Origin: Anastrepha obliqua
Lineage: Eukaryota > Arthropoda > Insecta > Diptera > Tephritidae
Assembly (NCBI RefSeq): GCF_027943255.1
Contig: NC_072893.1
Location: 8,184,001 to 8,248,000, forward strand
Reading direction: 5' to 3'
Length of the DNA: 64,000 nucleotides
Below are positions 21,814 through 32,935 of the stretch, piece by piece (positions within the stretch are counted from its first letter, which is position 1; every line of letters starts with the position of its first letter). Below the pieces are notes generated by a model, which did not search any database, had not been told where the DNA came from, and was given only the letters and a program-made list of their open reading frames with translations. The position numbers were made by a program, and so were the translations under genes.

Positions 21814-23185
21814 GCAAGACTCTGTCAGAAAATATGAGATTTGCAAGTGGTCTTTCGATTTCTTTGAAACTTTGGGAAATATTAGTTCTAGGTAAGATAC
21901 ATTCGAGCCTAGAAGGATTTTGAAAAATTTTCAAAATTGAGTCATCTACGCCATGTTGAAAATCGGGACCGTGTTTTTTTCAAAAATCAATATTTCTTGA
22001 ACCGTTGGATGGATTTCAATGCAATTTACAGACAATATAGAAACAAATAAGTAGTTTAAATTAGTATTATGTTAAAAAAAAAAGTTTCGAAATTTTGACC
22101 AAAAAAAAGTCAAAAAAATTTTTTGAATCAATTTTTAGTTGATTTGGCCAGTTTTTTAGATTTTCTGTTATACACGTAACGATTCCTTATGATTTAACCT
22201 TTGGGTAAGACTCCGTCAGAAAATATGAGATTTGCAAGTGGTCTTTCGATTTCTTTGAAACTTTGGGAAATATTAGTTCTAGGTAAGATACATTCAAGCC
22301 TAAAAGGATTTTGAAAAATTTTCAAAATTGAGTCATCTACGCCATGTTGAATATCGGGACCGTGTTTTTTCAAAAATCAATATTTCTTGAACCGTTGGAT
22401 GGATTTCAATGCAATTTACAGATAATATAGAAACAAATAAGTAGTTTAAATTAGTATTATGTAAAAAAAAAATTTCGAAATTTTGACCAAAAAAAAGTCA
22501 AAAAATTTTTTTGAATCAATTTTTAGTTGATTTGGCCACTTTTTTAGATTTTCTGTTATACACGTAACGATTCCTTATGATTTAACCTTTATTTTGAAAA
22601 AAAAAATTTTATGGTGTCTATAATAGTTCTCGAGATATTGCGATTTTAGTGGAAGCGAACACCGTGAATTTCGCGGTTACGCAGCGCAGGAGTAGAAAAA
22701 CGCGCACAGACCTGCAGCAGTCTGCTCCAGTCACTTCATACAGGAACACATAACGCAGCGCGAACCGTGCGTGCGCACACCGTGCGTGCGCACACCGTGC
22801 GTGCGCGCTTCCACTAAAATCGCAATATCTCGAGAACTATTATAGACACCATAAAATTTTTTTTTTCAAAATAAAGGTTAAATCATAAGGAATCGTTACG
22901 TGTATAACAGAAAATCCACCGGTTCAAGAAATATTGATTTTTGAAAAAACACGGTCCCGATATTCAACATGGCGTAGATGACTCAATTTTGAAAATTTTT
23001 CAAAATCCTTTTAGGCTTGAATGTATCTTACCTAGAACTAATATTTCCCAAAGTTTCAAAGAAATCGAAAGACCACTTGCAAATCTCATATTTTCTGACG
23101 GAGTCTTACCCCTTTATTTTGAAAAAAAAAATTTTATGGTGTCTATAATAGCTCTTGAGATATTGCGATTTTAGTGGAAGCGCGG
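21814..23185. repeat. Complex direct and inverted repeat with GC-rich loop
   Basis: A ~391-bp unit (AATATGAGATTTGCAAGTGG, ..TTCTAGGTAAGATACATTC) is directly repeated at 21816 and 22207. The second unit and the adjoining block ATTTTATGGTGTCTATAATA..GCGATTTTAGTGGAAGCG (to 22657) recur inverted at 22804-23108, where the right arm lacks about 150 bp near 22914. The loop (22658-22803) is GC-rich and CpG-rich. After the inverted arm, the 22591-22657 block recurs once more in forward orientation at 23113-23182. No coding sense. It could be a foldback element or rearranged satellite. Confidence 0.85.
22764..22808 (+). repeat. 15-bp tandem repeat x3 in palindrome loop
   Basis: ACCGTGCGTGCGCAC occurs three times in a row, the last ending in GCGC. 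It is strongly GC-rich and CpG-rich against AT-rich surroundings and lies at the centre of the palindrome. The unit is too short and lacks spacers for CRISPR. Confidence 0.9.
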
Positions 23186-24479
23186 ATTAATTTCATTCCG
23201 CAAAGATATGGCACTGACTTTCTGTCAAAAGTCCGAGAGGAAAAGGCTGTCACCGTCAAAATATCATATGACTATACCACACAAAAAATATCTCTATGTG
23301 GACCCCCTGTATACTACAAATGTAAATACGTGAAGCAGATGCCTTGAAAGCGCATACTTGATTATTAAATTTTAACGTAGCCAAGAAAAATATTACTGAA
23401 GAAAACATATTACATTTTCAGAATTCCAAATTTGCTACTCCTTGTTGAATATTTTCAAATTTGTTATTAATGAGCAGCAGCATCTTAAGTTGGCTAAAAT
23501 TAGCCTAGCCTGATTTGTTTATAAACATCTGCCCATGTAATTTCTACAATGTAAGCGCAGCGCTTGGGCATCGCAAACACTCAACATCAGCAGAAGCGAA
23601 GAACAGGCGAGTGACTTCGCTTTAGACCGCCGGGTCGTATGATTAATTTGCGCACATGGCACGGCGTGTACGCTACCGAATCGCTTTGTGCAATGAATCG
23701 ATTTAGTTGGTTGGTTTAGTGTATTCGGCTGACTTAAGTTTTTATGTTCAAATTACATCTTTATACTGTTTCGCTGTATTGTTGTCATTTTCTTTTGATT
23801 AATGCAGACTATGGGCATCTTAATCTTATTGTAATGTATCCCATTTATTCACTTGTCTTTTCACCTGAACCAATTTCTGAATGAAAAGTCTGTCTGAAAG
23901 CTTTTTGTATGGTAATTAAAGCAAAGACTGGAGTTGTTCAAAAGGTAATGGCTTGTTTTCTTTAATAAAAGGTGTGCTTTGACTTATAAAGCTTTTTTGA
24001 TCATTTGCGAAGCCAAGCGATTTAGCAGGAATATGAACACTTGACTTTGATAATTTACATAAATTTACATAATTTATATTTACACACATCTTATCTTTAA
24101 ATTAAATCAAATTAAATATTTAACAATAAGAGTGTTTTAATTAAAATGTAATGCAACTTCAGGTATAGAAGACGAATGTTCTGGGTGGGTGCGAAAGCAT
24201 CATTTTTATGGTTACTGCACTGATAAGAATTTCGGAAAGATTTTGAAAGATATATACTTTAGACTAATAAAGTTGCTAGTTGTCAATTTTTTTTACTTCT
24301 AGTTAATATAATAGAAGAATGGTGGTCGATTTATAGTCAAATGGGTTTTCGATTAAAAATCATTAATGGTTGCAAGGTCAAGACTCGCGCCGCGAATAAT
24401 TAGAAAATCCAAGGGAAGTTGTTGTAGGATTGCCTCTTATTTTATGACGAAATTAGGCACCAGTAGCTGGGCACATAAA
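23186..24479. other. No gene recognised
   Basis: Lies inside the TTAA-bounded unit. No domain, repeat or terminal structure was recognised; open frames are short. Confidence 0.4.
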
Positions 24480-24775
24480 GAGCGATGATCCAGTCTAGAA
24501 CGCTGCAGAACTGCAAAGTGTTTTGTGACAAGCCCGAGCAAAAAACTGTCAAACTTTCTACTAAAACTTAGAATGAAAGTCGTTCGGTTGATGATCGGTA
24601 TTATTACTAGTCACAAACCATGAGGTCAGCATATGACCACCATTGGAGTCATTGAAGACCCTATTTGCCTGTCTTGCTCAGAGGAGGCGGACGGTACTGA
24701 GCACTTTCTCTGTGAGTGTCGCGCATTTGCTAGAGCAAGGGTACATATTTTGGTTTGCGATGCCATGAGAATGTA
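24480..24775 (+). pseudogene. Non-LTR retrotransposon C-terminal knuckle fragment
   Basis: Conceptual reading gives LERCRTAKCFVTSPSKKLSN, VVRLMIGIITSHKP and then TTIGVIEDPICLSCSEEADG followed by TEHFLCECRAFARAR, the Cys/His knuckle at the C-terminus of RNase H-bearing (LOA/I/Jockey-group) elements. A stop falls between the segments. Only the last ~90 codons remain. Confidence 0.65.
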
Positions 24776-25205
24776 GAAATGTTCTATCCCCTTGAATTTT
24801 ACAATAATTACACAGGTGTGACTCCTATTTGTAACTCCTTGGTGTTGGTCGCACAACTCCTTTGGTAATATAGGTAATATAATTGACCAATTCCCCAGAA
24901 ATTTTGCACACATCTTTTTTATTATATTGCTTTCTATGTGAATTTACAATTTCGAAAATTTTTTTAAAAAATAATTTTTTCAAAGGAAAAATTGTAGGAA
25001 AATTTGTCCCAAAACTAATTTTTTCTTTTGAACCATTTTATTTCGCGAATTTTTTCCCCCATTTATTTTAATTCGTATAGAAATTATGACGAAATTAACA
25101 AAAAGTTTTTTGTATTCAGGTCACTGACGCCGATGATACAATGCCCGCCGATTGAGAAGCCCAGCTGCGACCTTCCTGGAAGAATTGACGATACATCCGC
25201 CATTT

Positions 25206-26350
25206 TCTTCTTCTTCTTCTTTCATAGCGTTACAATGCGGGGTGTGTCAAAGCTTCCTTCAAAATGCTCCTCCAAAGCGGTCTATCTTGAGCTGTTGCTT
25301 CGTTGTTACGTATTCCCAGCTTCTTAAGATCGTGTTCCACTGCGTCTATCCAACGGTTCCTTGGTCTGCCTTTGGCCTTCATGCCCATTAGCTTTCCTGT
25401 CAAGGCTTTCTTCACGGTACAGTCAACAGGCATACGGATCACATGACCTAGCCATCTTATGCGCTGCGCTTTAACAAAACGCACAGCTGTCTTGTTCTGA
25501 GTTAGATCGTTCAGTTCCGAGTTCAATTGGATTCTATAGGTACCATCATCCATTCTTATTGGGCCAAAGATCTTTCTTAAATTTTTTCTTTCCATGCGAG
25601 CAATCTGAGCACAATCATCAACCTTAAGAGTCCATACGTCACAACCATATGTTAGGATTGGTCGAATAAGAGTGAGTAATAAGAGTACATAGTGAACTTT
25701 GTAGCTTTAGATAAAAATCGGGACTTGAACAAGTCAAGGTGGGCGTAATACGCTTTGTTGGCGGCGTTGATGCGATCCCTGACGGCGGAAGTTGAATCAC
25801 AGCTACATGCGAACATAACTCCTAGGTACTTAAAATGCTGTACTGCTTCAAAAGTATAGGCTCCCACATGGAAATTTGGCATCTGTGCAGGCTGCCTCGA
25901 TTTCAACAGATATTTGGGTTTGCCCTCGTTTACAAAAAGGCCAATATACTTCGCAATTTAGTTAATTTTTAAGAAAATTTCTTTTAAGTCATTCCTATTT
26001 CTTGGGAGAATAGCGATGTCATCTGCATAAGCACATATTTGGGTTGTTTTAGTCATCAAGGTACCACCTTTGTTGACTTCCCTTACGACAAAGTGCAGCA
26101 TCAAATTGAATATGACTGTTGATAAGGCATCACCTTGTTTTACACCTGTTTCAATAGGGAACGACTCTGTGAGCTTCCCTTGAATGATCACTTTTGCTTG
26201 TGTATTTGTGAGCGTTGCGCTAACAAGCCTTATTAGCTTGGCAGGTATTCCCGGAATACTGTGCTGGATCCTATCTGTTTTAACACTGTCGAAGGCTTGT
26301 TTGAAATCAAAGAACAGGCAGTGAACATCTAGCCCGTATTCATAGTGTTT
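25206..26350 (-). mobile_element. RTE-clade retrotransposon insertion, 5' truncated, with TSD
   Basis: Flanked by the perfect 10-bp duplication TCCGCCATTT (25196-25205; 26351-26360). The 3' end has a (GAA)n tail on the minus strand. Same family as the copy at 47.6-50.4 kb. Confidence 0.9.
25230..26345 (-). pseudogene. RTE reverse transcriptase, C-terminal two thirds
   Basis: Reads from YGLDVHCLF.DFKQAFDSVK (RT motif A, near 26330) through LIRLVSATLTNTQAKVIIQG, FPIETGVKQGDALSTVIFNL (motif B) and the catalytic box CAYADDIAILPRNRND, then FEAVQHFKYLGVMFACS, the thumb, and after a frameshift MERKNLRKIFGPIRMDDG, AQRIRWLGHVIRMPVDCTVK and GRPRNRWIDAVEHDLKKLGI to its end. The catalytic YADD is intact. 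Stops and frameshifts occur near 25950 and 25640. Endonuclease is lost by 5' truncation. Confidence 0.9.
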
Positions 26351-26517
26351 TCCGCCATTTCAAATGATTAAAAAAAAAAATTTAATATTATTTTAATGTA
26401 TAAATATACTGTATGTCAATTTTGAAATAAATATATTGACTTCTTCATTTTAAATAATTTTGATTGATTATGAAAATCAGGGAAAATATGGCCGCTTACA
26501 GGTATCTGTCCCCTTAA

Positions 26518-27239
26518 TACAAATTGTTAATCTGTATACCAACGAAGCGAGTAGTGCGGAACACGCAAGCATGCACAGTAAAGGTATTTTCAGAGGTGTT
26601 CCAAAATACAAAATTCGTTGCAATGATTTTTTCTTATCGAGTGCATAAACATGTATGGGCATAAACCGATATATAAAGAGATTTTGTAGAGGTCTCATGA
26701 TAACTTTGAATTAATGAGAGGTTCGAAATATCGCAGGTTTGAATTAACGAGAGTCTACTATACCTGAAAAAAATTAAAAAAGAAAATTAGCATTTCATAT
26801 TAGCAAATAAGTTCCGTGAAAGATGAGCATCTTCCTGGAATTACTCCCTAATAGTTTTAATTTAATATAATAATAATTCCTCACTCATAGATTTAATCTG
26901 CTCACATCCGCTCATTATTGAAATATATTTATCTGGTCTTACCACTAGGAATTCATACCAATACGATTTCTTCTCATATAAGCCCCGTAGCAAAATTATC
27001 CACACTCCACTATTTTTTATGCAAATATAACTCATACGACAACAAAAACCATATATCGCATAATTTTACAATTTGCACAAAATTTCTCAAGATTTCATCA
27101 AAATATTTAAATTTTTGGACCAAAATTTTAAAAATATTTCTAAGTTATCAGTTTTATTTTCCAATAATTTTTGATATAACAAAAGTTCAAGTTTCTAGAA
27201 ACTATAAAATACAATGGATTTTTTAAATTTTCGTTCGAA
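26518..27239. other. No gene recognised
   Basis: AT-rich, short frames only; no homology recognised. Confidence 0.4.
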
Positions 27240-27752
27240 AAAGTGTCACCCCATTTCTTCCATAAAAATCACAAGCCGATTTTTGTAAATTGGATGGTAT
27301 TGATCTGGACAACGTTTATTTTCAACAAGACGGCGCTACGTACCACACAAGCAACCATTGATCTTTTACGTGAAAACTTTCCGGACCGTGTTATCTCTCA
27401 AAGAGGTGATCACAATTGGCCACCGAGATCTTGTGACTTAACACCTTGTGACTTTTTTCTTTGAGGCCACGTGAAAGAGAAGGTCTACGCCAACAGCCCA
27501 GGTCGATTCAAGACCTCAAAGATGGAATTCGTGAGGCCATTGAGGACATAGGGCAGCCACTTTGCAATTCGGTTATGGAAAATTTCAAGAAGAGGATATT
27601 GTCCTGTAAGGGTGGTCGTGGTGATCATTTGCTTGATGTTATTTTCCGATATTTTCCCCTTTGTAATGAAAGAAACATCCGATCATTTATATTAAAAAAT
27701 ATAATTTTTCTTTGAATATCAAAATAACTCCTCTGTTTAGAAAACCCTTTAT
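27240..27752 (+). pseudogene. D,D41D mariner transposase C-terminal relic
   Basis: Reads GIDLDNVYFQQDGATYHTSN (second catalytic Asp), a frameshift, then LLRENFPDRVISQRGDHNWP and SCDLTPCDFF, which carries the third Asp, followed by a stop in place of the Trp of FFLW, and VKEKVYANSP..IQDLKDGIREAIEDI. The 3' terminus AAAACCCTT (27740-27750, followed by TA) matches the AAGGGTTTTCC end of the copy at 33896. The N-terminal two thirds are gone. Confidence 0.75.
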
Positions 27753-29250
27753 ATCGAAGAAATTTAGCATTTCTTAGGCGTTTCCACTTCACATAGCGGT
27801 TCATTTAAAATTGTATTTGTATTGTATATAGAGCAATAAAATAAATCATCCTGTATTACAAAATAAAATAGCAGCTTTCCGTAAAATTCAATCCGAATTG
27901 TGGTTGGTTTATTTTTTTTTTTTAATTTACTTTGCTTTAAGAAATTTAACTCCCTCGTTGTCTAAAGTAATTCAGCTTTTTGTTATGCCATTGCTCTTTT
28001 CCAAAGCTATTATCAATCTCAGTCACTGGAAAGCCCTTACACACTTTTTGTGTGTTTTCTGTGTTGCCTTTGTTTTTTCTTTTCTATTTTTTCTGCGTTG
28101 TGCTTTCATGTTGCTTACATAGTTTTCCGGTTGTTAAATTGAGTAAATGTTGGGGGAACAAAGAGTTACATATAGAAAGAAAATAAAAGAAACATAACGC
28201 AACTAAAGCAGTTATTATGGGGTAGTCACTTGGCTGCATACACATAAGGGTGGTTTACAAAATATCGGACTTGTTACTTTACTTTTTACCGCACAGGCTA
28301 TGAAGTTTCACATGCATTTTTATAAGAAAAAAAGGGGTTGTCTGTAAAGCCGGTTTACTGACGATAGTTTAACGTGACAAAGTCATAAGAAAATACTGAT
28401 GGAATGGTTGCATTTTTCAAAAGAAAATTTTAATTTTATTTGTTTGATAGATATTTTGTATGGATATAGAGAAGGAGGTAAATGGAATTGCAATGGAATA
28501 GGTCAAGTTACATTTACACAAACGTGAAAAATTACGAAATATTTATGAAATTCATGAAAGATGTCTTCAATTTCGATTGTGCATCAGACGTTAATAAGTC
28601 AACAACACTAAGAGGCACCATCATCGATTTGCCTTTTTCAAGACACATTACACTCAAAATACTCCCTTTCATTTCCTATTTTTCCTATCATCGTCCTATT
28701 CTCAACAGAGAAATGGTTCATTACCAAGCAAACAGGAAGAAGGCATATGCAAATACAAATATGTGAATTTATATACACATGCGCATATACATACATATAC
28801 ATACATATATAATATATGCTCACTCAAGTAGGGCAGATCCAGATGTCGAACGTTGCCGAACGCGAGGACCGATTGTGCCTCTTTGCCGTTTGTTCCGCGG
28901 TCTCGCTTGCAGTTCAAGCAAGGTAACGACGCATGAGCAAGATAACGACGCATTTTTTCAGTCGGCTACATCGAATTATAAGACGTTATCACGTCAAAAA
29001 AAAATTTAGTGTAAAATCGGTAAAATTCAATATTAGGCGATTTATAAAAGTTCTGAATTTTGAAAACTCTGAAGTTCTTAAAAGAAAATTTCGTCGAATC
29101 ATACTCTAAAGTGATTAGGAAGTGAAAAATATTAGAGATAAACCCATAAATGTAAATGATCTTGTAATATCCGCAATTTAATTGGACAGAACAACGTATT
29201 TTAACCTTTCCATACAATTAATGTTATAGCAGCCACGACGATATGGGTAA
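27753..29250. other. No gene recognised; microsatellite and short tandem repeat
   Basis: 27900-28130 is T-rich. 28770-28815 is an ATACAT/TATACA microsatellite. A nearly perfect 18-19-bp tandem pair (AGCAAGGTAACGACGCATG) lies at 28917-28953 within a GC-richer patch (28830-28960). No gene was found. Confidence 0.45.
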
Positions 29251-29252
29251 TA

Positions 29253-30534
29253 TGGTTGTCAAAAAAGTCTTGTGGTATTTTTATTGAATTTTCAATTGTT
29301 CATAAAATTGGTTATAATAATGCGATTTAAGTCAAATATGCGCCGTTTTGTTCGATGACGAGTTCCCAACGAGATGCCAACTTCATAATGCCCCTCTTAT
29401 AGAAGCTCGCTTCCCTATTGTCAAAAAACTCGGAGAGCCAATTTTCACAGGACTCTCTTGTGGACAACTTCCGACTACCAAGCTCGTTCGCCATGGACAG
29501 AAATAGGTGCTAATCACTTGGTGCGAGATCCGGACTATACGGTGGATGCAAAAGAACCTCCCATCCGAGCTCCCGGAGCTTCTGGCGCGTCACCAAAGAT
29601 GTATGTGGCCTGGCGTTGTCCTGATGGAAAACAATTCGGCCTCTGTTGATCAAAGATGGCCTCTTCTGCATGAGTGCTGCATTCAAGCGATCCAGTTGTT
29701 GGCAGTACAGGTCCGAATTGAGCGTTTGGCCATAGGGGAGCAGCTCATAGTGGATGATTCCCTGCCAATCCCACCAAACACACAGAAGAACCTTCCTGGC
29801 CGTCAATCCAGGCTTGGCCACCGTCTGGGCAGCTTCACCGCTTTTCGACCACGACCGTTTGCGCTTCAGGTTGTCGTAAGTGGCCCACTTTTTATCGCCA
29901 GTCACCATCCGCTTCAAAAACGGGTCGATTTTGTTGCGATTCAGAAGCGATTCGCATGCATCCATACGGGCAAAAATGTTTTTTTGCGTCAAGTCGTGTG
30001 GCACCCATACATCGAGCTTCTTTTTGAATCCAAGCTTCTTCAAATTGTTTATAACGGTTTGATGACTCATGCCCAGCTCTTGGCCGAAGCTACGGCTGCT
30101 ACTATGCCGGTCTCTTTCGATCAATTCAGCGATTTTATCGCAATTTTCGATGACACGCCTTCCGGACCGTGGCGCATCTTCGATCACCTCTGCACCAGAA
30201 CGAAAACGTTGAAACCATCGTTGTGCGGTGGAAATGGAAACTGTATCGGGTCCATAAACAGCACAAATTTTATTGGCAGCATGAGATGCATTTTTGCCTT
30301 TATCGTAGTAGTACTGTAAAATATGCCGTATTTTCTCTTTATTTTGCTCCATGTTTGCGACGCTATAACTCACGAACGACTAAAAAAAAACAACAATTAA
30401 TCAAACACGTGTTAGCACGTGAAAAGAGCTTTCCAAAAAGCTCTAGCGTGAACCGATGCGACGAATACAACTAGAACTACGCGCTTGCAAAGACAAGCTT
30501 GCGGAAATACCGCAAGACTTGTTGGACAACCTTA
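29253..30534 (-). mobile_element. Mariner (D,D34D), nearly intact, ~1.28 kb
   Basis: Low-coordinate end TGGTTGTCAAAAAAGTCTTG and the reversed high end TAAGGTTGTCCAACAAGTCT form inverted repeats continuing into TGCGGTATTT. TA flanks both sides (29251-29252; 30535-30536). The same family as 52087-53342, in opposite orientation. Confidence 0.85.
29327..30352 (-). pseudogene. Mariner transposase with a single nonsense codon
   Basis: Starts MEQNKEKIRHILQYYYDKGK (an in-frame upstream ATG exists at 30373). Domains in order: N-terminal helix-turn-helix (VSISTAQRWFQRFRSG), second helix-turn-helix (SFGQELGMSHQTVINNLKKL), linker WVPHDLTQKN, catalytic MVTGDKKWATYDN, VFHQDNARPHTSLV, HPPYSPDLAPSD. The next codon, expected to be Tyr (TAC) as in the 52-kb copy, is TAG; after it HLFLSMANELGSRK, ENWLSEFFDN, KLASRWELVIEQNGAYLT and a stop at 29327 follow in the same frame. 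341 residues in all counting the stop codon. The first motif reads TGDKKW rather than TGDEKW. Otherwise open throughout: a recently dead copy. Confidence 0.9.
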
Positions 30535-30729
30535 TATTATTCAACTAGGATGACGTCAATGCTACGGCATTTAATCATGGAGTATCAGAGTAAAAAAGGT
30601 TTATTATAGTAGCATGGTATTTTATTTTTAACAATAGCATATAAAACAATTAATAAATTAGGTACAGAATTTCAGAGTATGAAAATAACACTAGATATTT
30701 CTGTTCATCATTATGATAGAATATTTTTA

Positions 30730-31210
30730 GGATTCCATATCAGAATCGGAGATGTTGCGATCTTCAGGAGGTAAGTGCCATGGTCGGAAGCACTCTCGAT
30801 GACACAGTGGCGGTTTATAGGTATACACAGTTCTGTTGGCAGTACGACTGAATTCCATTATTTTTTGTCTGTAACAATATTTGCACTACATGAAATATGT
30901 TCTTGAATCATTTATCTTCTTATAAATGTTATAAGAATTCCATCGAGAAATATTTAATATAATATATTGAATAGAACCTTCATGTAACAACGGACAGATT
31001 TTTTACTAGAGGAATAATATAATATCACTTGATCAAATTTATGTATACCAGACATATTTGTGTAATAATTAGCAATCTCTATTGGCTTTTTCTTTGAGAT
31101 ACCATATTTATTCTGCACGCTATTTATTTGGATTAGGAACATCACTCTTGCCTTTCTACTTACTAATATAGACGTTGCCTTATCTTTTCCATATACAGTA
31201 CCTGGCATTT
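30730..31210 (-). pseudogene. PiggyBac-like transposase C-terminal fragment
   Basis: The frame reads KARVMFLIQINSVQNKYGIS, KKKPIEIANYYTNMSGIHKF, DQVILYYSSSKKSVRCYMKV, matching the region of piggyBac-type proteins around the third catalytic Asp (usually GGVDxFDQ). Here the residue in that position is His (GIHKFDQ), so the site is lost. Beyond a stop the tail reads KPPLCHRECFRPWH, similar to the C-terminal Cys-rich end, finishing near 30730. Frameshifted and truncated. Confidence 0.65.
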
Positions 31211-31620
31211 TTTCTGAAAATTGGAAAATATCAGGTAAAATTTTCAGTCTAATTTGGGCTTTTCCAGATAAAAAAGGGTACTAAAGGGTTTTTAGCCTGT
31301 TCCTAGATGTTTTTAAGAATTTCCGGTTAATTGGCCTGGTACGATTAGAAAAGGATCAGTTTTTTTGCTTATAAGTGAAAAGTTAAGTGCGCAAGTTCCA
31401 ATGCGAATTAAGTCTCAAGATCGACGTGAAGAGCATAAAAACTAATTGAGACCCTCTGAAAAGTGAAAGAATTGAATAGTATATAAACAATTCAAAATAT
31501 ATAAATAATTCATATATCTAAAATATAACAACAGTAAGTACAAAATATACATATCTTTTGAATTTGTCACGTGGATTTTCATTTCTTTTTTTTTTCAATT
31601 TACCCAGTTTTTTTTTAGAA
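31211..31620. other. No gene recognised
   Basis: AT-rich; it may include the 5' part of the adjoining Tc1 relic, but terminal repeats could not be identified. Confidence 0.35.
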
Positions 31621-32275
31621 AATGGGCCGAAAGTCAAATTTGGCATCGGGATAAAAGCAACAAATTGTAGTTCTTTTCAAAGCCAAGAACCTGAGCTATG
31701 CATACATAGCAAGAACCGTTGAAATATCCAAGGCGTCTGTGGTAAATGTTGCCAAAAAGTGGAAAAATACTAACAACGTTTTAGCGGTAACTTCAAATAA
31801 TCGCCAAAATTGTCGCCGAGAACGCATCACCTCAACCAGGCAGGATCGCAAAATCGTCCAACCAGTTCTCTGGAACAGAAATGCTTCAAGTCGGATGATT
31901 TTAGGAGAGCTTCAGAAATCTGGAGTAAATATTTCGGAAAGAACGTTACGACGACGCTTATACGAAAATGAACTTTTTTGCAGACGACCAGCAGTATACG
32001 AAATCGGCTGAAACTTTGGGCACAACTTCACAGCGACTTCGACGCGGAATATTGGAAAAAGTAAGTTAAAAAAAAACATTTTTTTTTCCTTTGTCAAATA
32101 GCAGTAAGAAGATGTCAATATTCACGCTTTTTTGTGGTTGTGTTTTTCTTCTAACAGATCATCTTCAGCAATGAATGCCGATTGGAGGTGGTCACAAAAA
32201 TAGCAAATTTTGCTCGCAGAAGAGCTGGAGAACGATATTCCGAAGATTGTGTGCTTCCAAGGGTCAAATATAACA
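31621..32275 (+). pseudogene. Tc1-family transposase N-terminal relic
   Basis: ATGGGCCGAAAG gives MGRKSNLASG-stop-KQQIVVLFKAKNLSYAYIA, then RTVEISKASVVNVAKKWKN (paired-type helix-turn-helix), TSTRQDRKIVQPVLWNRNAS, SRMILGELQKSGVNISERTL and RRRLYENELFCRRPA, the bipartite DNA-binding region of Tc1-like proteins. Beyond a frameshift come LKLWAQLHSDFDAEYWKK and, 97 bases later, IIFSNECRLEVVTKIANFAR..AGERYSEDCVLPRVKY, where the first catalytic Asp (FSDE) is Asn (FSNE). At 32276 non-LTR sequence begins, cutting the gene. Confidence 0.75.
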
Positions 32276-32935
32276 AAAAATATAACAGGCTGTTAGACCA
32301 GTCTGGAAACAGTAATTCGCAGTGGACGAAGCTTCAGACGTGCCAAAACACTGCATTAAGGACCGCGACAGGATGTCTCTTGATGTCCCCGATACAACAC
32401 CTACACGACGAGGCCCATATGCTGCCTGTGAAGGGGCATAACAAACTGAACCATACAAACACCTGCTTGAGCCTGAGCCACCTCCCAGACGCGTCAGGAG
32501 GCATTTCCTCCTACAACAACAACAACAATCAGACAAAATAAACAGACATCTACTGGATCGAACAGTGTACAGACAGACCATAAACGACATTCATCGGGAG
32601 ACAATTATTGGAGTCCAACCCCCACCAATCGCAGACGAAGAGTTCCCACTTTCCCCAATGGATACTGGATACTGTAGCAGGTTAAACTCCTACTTATCCA
32701 GAATCGACCCCGACATACTAAACATATGTCCGGCATGTGATGGCACCCCGCACGATACTAACCACCTTTTCACATGCCCCATCAAACCCACTCATATAAC
32801 ACCCCTCTACCTCTGGACCCAACCTGTCGAAACAGCTAGTTTCATGGGCCTACCGTTAGATAAGCTAGACGAAGACGACCGGTGATTACACTACACTGAC
32901 AAGGCAAAGCTACTGCTACAACAACAACAACCAGT
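32276..32935 (+). pseudogene. Jockey-group non-LTR C-terminal fragment with CAA tail
   Basis: Reads WTKLQTCQNTALRTATGCLL, SPIQHLHDEAHMLPVKGHN, then after a frameshift RQTINDIHRETIIGVQPPPI and the zinc-knuckle segment ILNICPACDGTPHDTNHLFT with CPIKPTHITPLYLWTQPVET. The 3' end is a CAACAACAACAA tail at 32922-32933. An internal (CAA)n tract at 32513-32530 marks the frame break. It joins a Tc1 relic directly, so one was inserted into or deleted against the other. Confidence 0.75.

Larger units (their letters stand above)
20754..26513. mobile_element. TTAA-bounded 5.76-kb unit with inverted ends, nested insertions
   Basis: The left end GGGGACAGATACCTGTAAAC and the reversed right end GGGGACAGATACCTGTAAGC begin arms that stay alike for over 110 bp (both contain AAAATGAAGAAGTCAATATA and, on the left after removing an RTE insertion, ACATTAAAATAATAT). 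Both ends abut TTAA (20750-20753; 26514-26517), the piggyBac-type target. Internal 24890-25145 matches the middle of the smaller TTAA element at 36785-37306 in the same order and orientation. The unit holds RTE insertions at 20869 and 25206, a palindromic repeat and a non-LTR fragment. No transposase of its own was found. That it is one element rather than two separate ends is an inference. Confidence 0.55.

Noticed and set aside
22764..22808. CRISPR-like short repeats
   Set aside because: Three contiguous 15-bp copies without spacers, in eukaryotic DNA.
29507..30319. 270-codon open frame on the plus strand
   Set aside because: It is antisense to the mariner transposase; the similarly long antisense frame at 52272-53135 shows that this comes from the codon structure of the transposase.
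32061..32157. Possible intron in the Tc1 relic (GTAAGT ... CTAACAG)
   Set aside because: Splicing it would not keep the frame between EYWKK and IIFSNE, and Tc1 genes usually lack introns; a 97-bp insertion is as likely.
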